NCBI GenBank assembly: GCA_030594905.1
Contig: JAUVEF010000065.1
Coordinates: forward strand, 1-6,655
DNA: 6,655 nucleotides
Source of the DNA: Methanosarcinales archaeon
GTDB lineage: Archaea; Halobacteriota; Methanosarcinia; Methanosarcinales; Methanogasteraceae
Direction of reading: 5' to 3'
Part shown: in pieces, positions 1 through 5,109 of the stretch
Position numbering within the stretch: position 1 is the first letter of the stretch
How the letters are laid out: every line of letters begins with the position of its first letter
Made by a program: the position numbers and the translations under genes
The notes under the pieces: generated by a model
What the model saw: the letters and a program-made list of their open reading frames with translations, nothing else
What the model was told of the DNA's origin: nothing
Databases searched by the model: none

Positions 1-157
1 CATAAGCAGATCCTGGTGGTGCTGGCGAGACATTGGCACAGCGGTCTCGGGCAGTCCCCTGATGATGGGGGCGATACTGAGCGGCTAATACGTGCACTTC
101 TTTTTACATGGATTCCATAGACTCGTGTTTAGTAATTATAAACTCCCAATATTTTCT
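1..157. other. Left-edge region, possible 3' end of a plus-strand gene
   Basis: No gene can be called with confidence. Plus-strand frame 2 is open from the window edge to a TAA at 86-88 and ends in a hydrophobic stretch (GSPLMMGAILSG), which could be the tail of a membrane protein. Frame 1 is also open, to a TAG at 118-120, and the minus strand is open too, so a stretch this short decides nothing. T-rich runs follow on the plus strand (about 97-106 and 151-166) and would suit termination of a rightward transcript meeting the leftward S-layer transcript tail to tail. Sequence to the left of the window would settle it. Confidence 0.25.
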
Positions 158-200
158 TGTTTTCAAAAAAGAAAGAACGGAAGGGAGGATATCTCCCTTC
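158..200 (-). terminator. Hairpin plus T-rich tract terminator of the S-layer gene
   Basis: A perfect 8-bp inverted repeat (GAAGGGAG at 180-187 and CTCCCTTC at 193-200, 5-nt loop) begins 12 bp past the stop codon of the leftward S-layer gene. On the minus strand it is followed by a pyrimidine tract containing a run of six T. Archaeal RNA polymerase stops mainly at T tracts; the hairpin may also protect the 3' end of an abundant mRNA. The position and order of the elements are seen directly; the function is inferred. Confidence 0.7.
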
Positions 201-212
201 GCTCATGTACGT

Positions 213-1493
213 TCAGTCTCGCTGTCTCAGCACGAGATATGCGATTGCGAGCAGTCCTGAGATTGCAAAGACTGCCTCAAAGCCCGGAGTCTTCTCCGGG
301 GTTGCAGTCTCTTCAGCCTCTGGCTCATCAGTCTCGGTTACTTCGGCTGTTGCCGTTGCGTTCGCCACAACTTCGCCTTCGCCGTCCGCGCCTTCGCCGT
401 CCGCGCCTTCGCCTTCACCCTCGCCGTCACTCACATTTCCGTCGGCAGGTTCGGCTTCGGTTGGCTCTGGAGTTGCGATCTCATCGTCAACGTCTGCTGG
501 GACGCCGCCGATGGTGTACTCAACCATTGGGTAGAACCTGGCTGCACCATCACCATCAGGCAGATCATTGTCTGCGGTCTTGAAGTACATGTTGCCCATG
601 ATCAGTTCGGTGGTGTCGGCATCCACATCAAGGGTGTCCTCATCGTTTCTAACAACGATCTGGTTTGAGTTCGCAGTCACCACTTCCATTGCACCATATT
701 GCTCATTGACCTCAATCTCAAGGACATCATCATCAGTCAGGAACACATACATGAGCTGCACGATGTTGGTATCGGTTCCTCTGAACACAGCGTCCACAAA
801 GCAGTGGAACACAGGAACGTCGTCTTCTCCAGCGAGGTCCGCTGTATACGTGTACACCGAATCGTTCTTGGTATCAGCCGCTGCACCGGTTGAAACGACT
901 TCACTATCCAGTTCCTTGCCATCCTTTTCCAGCGTTAGCCAGCACTTCTCTCCTTCAAGGTCGATCTGCTGTACAGTAAGACTGAATCCTCCGCCAAGAT
1001 CCCAAGCTTCGCCTGTTGACAGCGTCTTCTTGTCATCGTCCTCAAACTCGACCAGGAGTTTTGCGAGTTTGTCTGCATTGCCGTCGATTGCCACATACTT
1101 CTCTGCCATCCAGCCTTCAATGAAGTATCCGGCCCTGTTATCAACACCGCTTTCCAGAATCATGCCTGCCTCATTAAGTTCGTATTGCTGATACACTGGT
1201 ACTGTGGTGTAGGTCAAATTGTCCTCATCGATGGTCCGGTCGTCCGCGCTTATTGTGCCAGCTGCAAGCGTGAGAGTCTCAGTTTGCAGATCGTCATCCA
1301 GGTCATACCAGAACGCAGCGAAATTGGTGGCGTTCCATTCAAGGACAGCGTTTGTGCCAGCACCAACAGCGATAGATTCCACATTGCCGCGGACCTCGAT
1401 CGTATCCACCGTCGTCATCTCATCCGCACTCGCAGCACCGACCATAGCCAGTATCATGAGCGCGACAAGCGGTATCATTATATTCTTGTTCAT
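213..1493 (-). CDS. S-layer family (DUF1608-type) surface protein with PGF-CTERM tail
   Basis: Predicted exported cell-surface glycoprotein of 426 residues. Residues 1-23 are a Sec signal peptide (Lys near the N-terminus, a hydrophobic core, cleavage probably after ASA). Residues about 30-330 resemble one copy of the Methanosarcina S-layer duplication domain, with motifs such as GYFIEGWMAEKYVAI (122-136) and YTADLAGEDDVPVF (215-229). Residues 335-402 are a Pro/Thr/Glu/Gly linker, and 403-426 (PGF, hydrophobic helix, basic end) match the PGF-CTERM signal that archaeosortase replaces with a lipid anchor. There are five N-glycosylation sequons (Asn54, 92, 210, 353, 378) and two Cys (184, 231). 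The protein is very acidic. As I recall, Methanosarcina S-layer proteins carry two tandem copies and are much longer, so this is either a compact S-layer subunit or an S-layer-related accessory protein. The ATG is fixed by a GGAGGT 8 nt upstream and by the signal peptide. The gene appears monocistronic, with its own promoter, a long leader and a terminator. Confidence 0.85.
   Translation of the reverse strand: MNKNIMIPLVALMILAMVGAASADEMTTVDTIEVRGNVESIAVGAGTNAVLEWNATNFAAFWYDLDDDLQTETLTLAAGTISADDRTIDEDNLTYTTVPVYQQYELNEAGMILESGVDNRAGYFIEGWMAEKYVAIDGNADKLAKLLVEFEDDDKKTLSTGEAWDLGGGFSLTVQQIDLEGEKCWLTLEKDGKELDSEVVSTGAAADTKNDSVYTYTADLAGEDDVPVFHCFVDAVFRGTDTNIVQLMYVFLTDDDVLEIEVNEQYGAMEVVTANSNQIVVRNDEDTLDVDADTTELIMGNMYFKTADNDLPDGDGAARFYPMVEYTIGGVPADVDDEIATPEPTEAEPADGNVSDGEGEGEGADGEGADGEGEVVANATATAEVTETDEPEAEETATPEKTPGFEAVFAISGLLAIAYLVLRQRD
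371..424 (-). repeat. Short tandem repeat encoding the Gly/Glu/Ala/Asp linker
   Basis: Two exact copies of a 15-bp unit (377-391 and 392-406) lie within a run of related CTTCGC-type units. On the coding strand they give the GADGE-like repeats at about residues 356-374 of the S-layer protein. The unit is a multiple of three, so copy-number changes keep the frame and only alter the length of the wall-proximal linker before the lipid anchor signal. Strain-to-strain length variation is likely. Confidence 0.75.
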
Positions 1494-1501
1494 GTCTATT
1501 T

Positions 1502-1507
1502 ACCTCC
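1502..1507 (-). promoter_or_regulatory. Strong Shine-Dalgarno of the S-layer gene
   Basis: The minus strand reads GGAGGT, a near-perfect match to the 16S rRNA tail, 8 nt before the ATG. It is the strongest ribosome binding site in the window and fits a highly translated surface protein. It contrasts with mptD, orc1 and radA, which show no such site. Confidence 0.85.
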
Positions 1508-1593
1508 GTATTGTTGTGTTGTATTGTTTCGTGTTGTTGAACCGCTTTCGCGGTTGTCTGGTGATTATGACTTGCACAGCCATCTTGCCACCG

Positions 1594-1686
1594 TCACACG
1601 CCTTCACTTGTGGCACCGTGATATCCGTCGCCGATCGGTGAAGGTGGTTGTCGCCAACCGTGTGAAAGAGGCTTCATCACCCTCAT
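1594..1686 (-). CDS. Possible 30-codon upstream ORF in the S-layer leader
   Basis: An ATG at 1684-1686 opens 30 codons ending in TGA at 1594-1596; a second in-frame ATG lies at 1675-1677. The predicted peptide is basic to neutral, with a Pro-rich segment (RQPPSP), and resembles nothing I recognise. No good SD precedes it, but the ATG would lie only about 20 nt from the inferred transcription start. The ORF covers exactly the stretch that forms the candidate three-way junction, so translation and folding would exclude each other. It may well be a chance ORF. Confidence 0.2.
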   Translation of the reverse strand: MRVMKPLSHGWRQPPSPIGDGYHGATSEGV

Positions 1687-1729
1687 TATCCCATCATATT
1701 TGGATTACGTACGTTGCTTTGGCATTTAC

Positions 1730-1737
1730 TATTTATA
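1730..1737 (-). promoter_or_regulatory. TATA box of the S-layer gene
   Basis: The minus strand reads TATAAATA, a near-ideal archaeal TATA box, preceded by a purine-rich AAGAGA-like stretch suitable as a TFB recognition element. Transcription would begin about 26 bp further along, near 1707. It lies about 50 bp past the end of the ABC ATPase gene, so the S-layer gene has its own promoter. Confidence 0.7.
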
Positions 1738-1785
1738 TCTCTTGTGGTCGGGGCGGCTGCCCATTCCCCTTTCCGCGCCTTCGTC

Positions 1786-2853
1786 TCACGCTTTTATAAG
1801 GTGGACTGCGGTTGCTTTAAACGAAGCGACTATCCCCAAACCAACACCGAGTCCAAGCTCGTTTGCCGATCGCTTCGTTATCAGGACCATGAGCGGAAAC
1901 CCGCAATCGATTCTGAGGCGAACCATCGCGCCAAACGGCGTGATCCGGGTGACTTTGCCAGAAAAACAGTTCCGTGCGCTGCTCTTCCGGTCCGAATCAT
2001 TATCTAGCGCGATCGTAACATCCTCCGGGCGGAGGCAGATGCGGACCGCGTCACCTTCGGTGCAACCCGACACCGCATCGATCATGCATCCGCCGCCAGC
2101 ATCGATGGTCGCAAGATCGTTTGTGTTTGACACAACCCTGCCATCGAGGATGTTCTCGACGCCCACAAAGCTTGCGATCTCATCTGAAACCGGCTTGCTG
2201 AAAACCTCCTCCGGCGTTCCTACCTGCACGATTGTGCCGCCTATCATTACGCCGATACGATCCGCAAGCACCATCGCCTCGGTCTGGTCGTGGGTGACAT
2301 GGATCGTAGTCAGCCCTGCCTCGTGGTGGATCCGCTTGAGTTCATCCCGGAGCATGTTCTGCGTCCGGTTGTCAAGCGCACTGAGCGGCTCGTCAAGGAG
2401 AAACGTTCGCGGCTTTGCAACGACTGCCCGCGCGAGCGCAACCCGCTGCTGCTCTCCGCCTGAGAGCGTGATCGAATAACGATGCGCCAGATGGGATATG
2501 CCCAGAAGCTCCATGATTGCTTCCGCTTTCTGCTGCCGCTCATCGATGGGAATTTTTTTGAGTTTTAAGCTGAATTCTATGTTTTCTTCCACATTTAAAT
2601 GCGGAAAGAGTGAGTAATCCTGATAAACAAATCCGACATCCCTCTTTTCTGGCGGAAGGTCGGTGACATCTCTTCCATCGATTGCAATGCCGCCACCATC
2701 AGGGTAATAAAAACCAGCGATCAATTCAAGCAGCAGCGTCTTTCCAGAGGCTGTCGGTCCCAAAATTACAAAATACTCTCCTTTTTTGACGTGTAGATCA
2801 ACGCGGAGCGAAAATTCCTTCCAGTCCCTGGATAAGTCTTTGATCTCAATCAT
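1786..2853 (-). CDS. wtpC: Tungstate/molybdate ABC transporter ATP-binding protein (WtpC-like)
   Basis: Cytoplasmic ATPase subunit of a binding-protein-dependant importer, 355 residues. ABC domain at about 1-230: Walker A GPTASGKT (32-39), Q-loop Gln78, signature LSGGEQQR (130-137), Walker B TFLLDEP (150-156) with catalytic Glu155, D-loop SALD (158-161) and switch His188. A C-terminal TOBE-type regulatory domain follows (about 231-355), including LRPEDVTI (274-281). The pattern ILGPxxxGKTxLLELIAG with DLPPEKR resembles archaeal WtpC/ModC proteins closely. The permease and binding protein are not in this window. The gene lies 93 bp behind fwdD on the same strand, and FwdB/FwdD make up a tungsten- or molybdenum-pterin enzyme, which supports an oxyanion role. 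A CysA (sulfate) or PotA-like specificity cannot be excluded. The ATG lacks a good SD; a weak TATA-like GAAATACC (2876-2883) about 26 bp upstream would allow a leaderless message. Confidence 0.8.
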   Translation of the reverse strand: MIEIKDLSRDWKEFSLRVDLHVKKGEYFVILGPTASGKTLLLELIAGFYYPDGGGIAIDGRDVTDLPPEKRDVGFVYQDYSLFPHLNVEENIEFSLKLKKIPIDERQQKAEAIMELLGISHLAHRYSITLSGGEQQRVALARAVVAKPRTFLLDEPLSALDNRTQNMLRDELKRIHHEAGLTTIHVTHDQTEAMVLADRIGVMIGGTIVQVGTPEEVFSKPVSDEIASFVGVENILDGRVVSNTNDLATIDAGGGCMIDAVSGCTEGDAVRICLRPEDVTIALDNDSDRKSSARNCFSGKVTRITPFGAMVRLRIDCGFPLMVLITKRSANELGLGVGLGIVASFKATAVHLIKA

Positions 2854-2894
2854 TGTCTCAAATGTTGCGTTCTCTGGTATTTCGGATATTCTTT

Positions 2895-2920
2895 GCAGGG
2901 GCCTTGCCCGGCTTGCCTGC
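2895..2920. other. GC-rich hairpin between fwdD and wtpC
   Basis: On the minus strand GCAGG pairs with CCTGC, and GCC pairs with GGC, across a small internal loop and a 6-nt apical loop. It lies between the fwdD stop and the wtpC start. No T tract follows on the minus strand, so a classical terminator is unlikely; it might be an mRNA processing or stability element, or lie in the 5' leader of wtpC. On the plus strand five T follow after a few bases, but no rightward gene is known here. Confidence 0.35.
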
Positions 2921-2946
2921 TGCCGTCAATTTTTAACTTTCAAACC

Positions 2947-3369
2947 TTAAAACCCGGGGATCAACTCGCCAACCGTGGATATCTTCTGCTGCGACCTGCT
3001 TACCTTCGCAGACACAGGTTTGCTTCCAAGAATATTCAGCCACACACTTGCAGGCATGTATCCAACTCCGGGATGTCCTTGATGCCCTTCATTTGCCCTG
3101 ACATCATGCTTCGTGTCGCCCTCCGATTTCTTCGCCAGAGCGACAACAATGCCGTATTCGTTGCTTATCTTTACAGGGTCGCCATCGCCAGCATCAATTT
3201 TCTTCAAGTCAGCCGGATCAAGCAGGATAACTGCGGATAAGTCTTGATACTCCTTGCTGAACTTCCCGTGTTTCAGTGCTGCCTCGGTCTGGAAGATATC
3301 CTGGTATCCAATGATCACAATTTCACGTTCAGGCGCGGCAAGAAACTGATCAATCTTGATTCCCGGCAT
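2947..3369 (-). CDS. fwdD: Formylmethanofuran dehydrogenase subunit D
   Basis: Subunit of 140 residues corresponding to the C-terminal molybdopterin-dinucleotide-binding domain of the DMSO reductase superfamily, which in this enzyme is a separate chain. Together with FwdB it holds the W/Mo bis-pterin cofactor for reversible reductive formylation of methanofuran with CO2. Visible features are the beta-rich segment AVILLDPADLKKIDAGDGDPVKISNEYG split over residues 46-73 and a second core motif GVGYMPASVWLNIL (101-114), at the place where family members usually read something like GPWAN, so it is somewhat divergent. A charged, His-containing stretch (83-100) lies between them. The ATG follows the fwdB TGA by one base (TGATATG), and GGCGGTG at the end of fwdB may act as its ribosome binding site, implying translational coupling. 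Whether it belongs to the fwd (W) or fmd (Mo) isoenzyme cannot be read from the sequence. Confidence 0.85.
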   Translation of the reverse strand: MPGIKIDQFLAAPEREIVIIGYQDIFQTEAALKHGKFSKEYQDLSAVILLDPADLKKIDAGDGDPVKISNEYGIVVALAKKSEGDTKHDVRANEGHQGHPGVGYMPASVWLNILGSKPVSAKVSRSQQKISTVGELIPGF

Positions 3370-3370
3370 A

Positions 3371-4660
3371 TCACACCGCCTCGAGCAGCCGGTTCATGAT
3401 GCTCGCATCAGACATCCGCGCCGGTGTACCCGCCCACATGTTGGCACCAGCCTGCCCCGTTTCCATGGTGGTGCACGGGAGATCGATTTCTATGCCGTCC
3501 AGCCTCATTGCAGTGCCCGCTATGTCAACGCCACCTGCCGCACAGGGAATCACAACATCGGCGCAACTTGCAGTCAGGGTCTCGTTTGGATCGATCACGA
3601 TTATACTGGCGTCGATATCGCATGCCTTTGGCAGTGAGCTTACAAGGTCAAAGCCGACGCAGAGCAGGCAGTCAGCCTCGAGCAGACTGTCAAGAGTGGG
3701 TTTTGAGGTCGAGGTGTCGACTCCTTGATGCTCACACGCAGTGGCAGTATCTGTATTAGTATTAGTGGTGATGTTGGTAGTAGCGCCAGTGGTGACGTCA
3801 GCAGTAGTATTAGTGTTAGTGGTGGTAACAGTGGCGGCTGTCTTTACAGCAGCAATCGACCGCAGGTTGTACGGAGAATGCAGCGGGAGAATTCGGAAAT
3901 CTGAAAACTCATTCAGTGCCGCCATCAGTCGGATGATCGCATCGCGCGGCACCGATTCTACCAGCCCGGGTCCTGCAAAGATGATGCCAAACTCAGCCTT
4001 CTTAAGCGTGCCTGCAAGTTTCAGGATCTGTTTGCTGTCATATACCGTCTTTGGAACTTTGTTTCGGAGTGCAAGCATAAGCGCGTCCACAAATTCCACC
4101 TCGTGACCCAAAACGATCTCGTGCACACCTTTGCAGATGCTTGCGGTGTGCGATCTACGAACATCGATCGCGATCGCGGTGCGATCCTCCTCCCAGCCAT
4201 GCTGCCGGTTCTTGCCACGTGGATAGTACGCATATCCTGACAGCAGGCGCGGGTGCGTGTTCATTGGATCTGCGCCCCAGAACAGGATCACGTCTGCCAG
4301 GTCCCGCACCTCTGGCAACGTGCATGTCTTGACCCGGCTGTGAACGATGTCGTCGATGAGGCAAGCGTGGGGCGAGCATGTATCGATGCCTGCCCCGATC
4401 TTCTCTGCCAGCCGAATGCCAGTTTCTTGTGTTTCTGTGACTGAATTGCCAAATCCAAGAAACATCGGTCGTTCTGCGTCCGAAAGCAAGGCGGCAGCGC
4501 GCCCGATCGCATCATCGATACTCACGACCTCATGATCCACCATCGGATCGATCTGCCGCCTGCTCAGGATGTGTGCAGACCCGATCCGGCACGCATGTCG
4601 CACCTCGCCATCATGCACATCAATATCCTCGCACAGAAGCGCACATCCCGTGCATGCCAA
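3371..4660 (-). CDS. fwdB: Formylmethanofuran dehydrogenase subunit B, with Thr-rich insert
   Basis: Catalytic W/Mo-pterin subunit, 429 residues, for CO2 + methanofuran to formylmethanofuran (or the reverse in C1 oxidation). N-terminal [4Fe-4S] ligands are Cys3, Cys6, Cys10 and Cys24 (CxxCxxxC-x13-C). Family motifs follow: CTLPEVRDLADVILFWGADP (113-132), HPRLLSGYAYYPRG (136-149), EDRTAIAIDVRRSHTA (158-173), IVIDPNETLT (354-363), ADVVIPCAAGGVDIAGTAMRLDG (from 367). The metal-ligand Cys (or Sec) expected before CTL is probably Cys95 or Cys100 in TCSPHACL; the surroundings differ from the usual CHGPS as I recall it. Residues 274-307 are a Thr/Asn-rich low-complexity stretch (18 Thr of 34) where homologues have ordinary sequence. 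The start is a TTG directly after the mptD TGA, with GAGGTGA 5 nt upstream; only two residues precede the first Cys. Subunits A, C and others are not in the window. Confidence 0.88.
   Translation of the reverse strand: MACTGCALLCEDIDVHDGEVRHACRIGSAHILSRRQIDPMVDHEVVSIDDAIGRAAALLSDAERPMFLGFGNSVTETQETGIRLAEKIGAGIDTCSPHACLIDDIVHSRVKTCTLPEVRDLADVILFWGADPMNTHPRLLSGYAYYPRGKNRQHGWEEDRTAIAIDVRRSHTASICKGVHEIVLGHEVEFVDALMLALRNKVPKTVYDSKQILKLAGTLKKAEFGIIFAGPGLVESVPRDAIIRLMAALNEFSDFRILPLHSPYNLRSIAAVKTAATVTTTNTNTTADVTTGATTNITTNTNTDTATACEHQGVDTSTSKPTLDSLLEADCLLCVGFDLVSSLPKACDIDASIIVIDPNETLTASCADVVIPCAAGGVDIAGTAMRLDGIEIDLPCTTMETGQAGANMWAGTPARMSDASIMNRLLEAV
3740..3841 (-). repeat. Simple-sequence tract inside fwdB
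   Basis: A stretch rich in ATTAGT/GTGGTA-type units encodes Thr-Asn-Thr repeats. A 17-bp block recurs with one mismatch (3754-3770 and 3808-3824), exactly 54 bp or 18 codons apart, so it is a multiple of three. The composition is unlike the rest of fwdB. It looks like an expansion by slippage or partial duplication that kept the frame. Confidence 0.75.
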
Positions 4661-5014
4661 TCATCTCACCTCGATTCGCTGCACAAACATCATTGGATAA
4701 TCCGCATCCTCGTCATATTTCATGCCAGCATACACAACCACAGTACCAAATTCAACGATCGCAGTCACCGTAAGCATTCTTCCGTCCAGTTCGCAGTATC
4801 CAAAATCGTTCAACCGTTTCTTAACCATTTCCTGATCGATGGACACTGAAATCTCCCGCACATACGGCTGTAATGATATACTGTCCTCGATTGCCTGCGC
4901 AAGGCTCCCTGCGGTATCCGGATTGACAGGAGAGCCAGTAAACTGGTGATACATGGCGCCAAGCTTGATTCCCACCTCGAGCAGGGCGCGATCTCGATCT
5001 GTTATCCCGGTCAT
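4661..5014 (-). CDS. mptD: Archaeal dihydroneopterin aldolase (MptD)
   Basis: Cytoplasmic enzyme of 117 residues that cleaves 7,8-dihydroneopterin to 6-hydroxymethyl-7,8-dihydropterin and glycolaldehyde in the tetrahydromethanopterin pathway. The family (formerly DUF372) is unrelated in sequence to bacterial FolB. The hallmark RALLEVGIKLGAMYHQFTGSP spans residues 9-29. Glu13, His23 and Gln49 have the same relative spacing as the Glu25, His35 and Gln61 that I recall as active-site residues of the Methanocaldococcus jannaschii enzyme; Tyr100 or Tyr106 may stand for its C-terminal Tyr. The length is normal for the family. It is the first gene of the operon with fwdB and fwdD: its TGA touches the fwdB TTG start. 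This links synthesis of the C1 carrier with the enzyme at the CO2 end of the same pathway. The ATG has no SD and lies about 27 bp from a TATA box, predicting a leaderless mRNA. Confidence 0.85.
   Translation of the reverse strand: MTGITDRDRALLEVGIKLGAMYHQFTGSPVNPDTAGSLAQAIEDSISLQPYVREISVSIDQEMVKKRLNDFGYCELDGRMLTVTAIVEFGTVVVYAGMKYDEDADYPMMFVQRIEVR
4664..4672 (-). promoter_or_regulatory. Shine-Dalgarno that supports the TTG start of fwdB
   Basis: Near the end of mptD the minus strand reads GAGGTGA, 5 nt before the TTG. No in-frame ATG or GTG is available, because the preceding in-frame codon is the mptD stop and the [4Fe-4S] cysteines begin two codons later. The site therefore decides the start. 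Confidence 0.65.
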
Positions 5015-5031
5015 TATGGTCTATGGTATCT

Positions 5032-5053
5032 GTGATGTTATTTAACATATCAC
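5032..5053. promoter_or_regulatory. TATA box of mptD inside an inverted repeat
   Basis: The minus strand reads GTTAAATA (5046 to 5039), centred about 27 bp from the mptD ATG, so transcription should begin at or next to the start codon. The box lies within an imperfect palindrome: GTGAT-GTTA-TT-TAAC-at-ATCAC. A dyad covering a TATA box is the usual place for an archaeal repressor; which regulator would bind is unknown. Part of the symmetry may simply arise from the AT-rich promoter. Confidence 0.5.
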
Positions 5054-5080
5054 ACGGCGCACCGCATACAGCAAACCATT

Positions 5081-5089
5081 ATTAATATC
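5081..5089 (+). promoter_or_regulatory. TATA box of orc1/cdc6
   Basis: ATTAATATC is centred about 25 bp upstream of the ATG at 5110. Initiation would fall on the start codon, predicting a leaderless mRNA; no SD is present. It stands back to back with the mptD promoter in a 95-bp intergenic region. Confidence 0.6.
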
Positions 5090-5109
5090 TCCCTCGAAAT
5101 AGCATAACC

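Larger units (their letters stand above)
1494..1707 (-). promoter_or_regulatory. Long, potentially structured 5' leader of the S-layer mRNA
   Basis: The TATA box position implies a leader of about 210 nt. On the RNA strand three helices could form a three-way junction: P1 pairs 1659-1665 with 1594-1600 (UCACACG/CGUGUGA); P2 pairs 1638-1644 with 1601-1607 (CCUUCAC/GUGAAGG); P3 pairs 1655-1658 with 1647-1650 and closes a GCGA loop (1651-1654). P2 abuts P1 with no spacer. Downstream is a perfect 6-bp hairpin with a GAAA loop (1540-1555), then about 33 nt of A/C-rich, almost G-free sequence (1508-1540) before the SD. Competing pairings exist, for example CCACC 1642-1646 with GGUGG 1587-1591, so a switch between structures is possible. 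It may control translation or stabilise the message. The pairings were found by eye and not folded computationally. Confidence 0.45.

Noticed and set aside
371..424. Short repeats as a CRISPR array
   Set aside because: The units are contiguous without spacers and encode part of a protein.
157..534. Plus-strand ORF of 125 residues, rich in Ser, Pro and Ala
   Set aside because: It is antisense to the low-complexity linker of the S-layer gene; its composition follows from that repeat and it has no promoter or recognisable domain.
568..1191. Plus-strand ORF of 207 residues, Ser-rich
   Set aside because: It is the reverse-strand shadow of the S-layer coding region, which has far better support (signal peptide, SD, PGF-CTERM).
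1700..2479. Plus-strand ORF of 259 residues
   Set aside because: It lies opposite wtpC, whose protein has every ABC motif; the opposite frame shows none.
4661..4663. TGA as a selenocysteine codon or programmed readthrough joining mptD and fwdB
   Set aside because: Both flanking proteins are complete without it, no SECIS-like element was evident and an SD sits right before the TTG. Kept only as a junction oddity.
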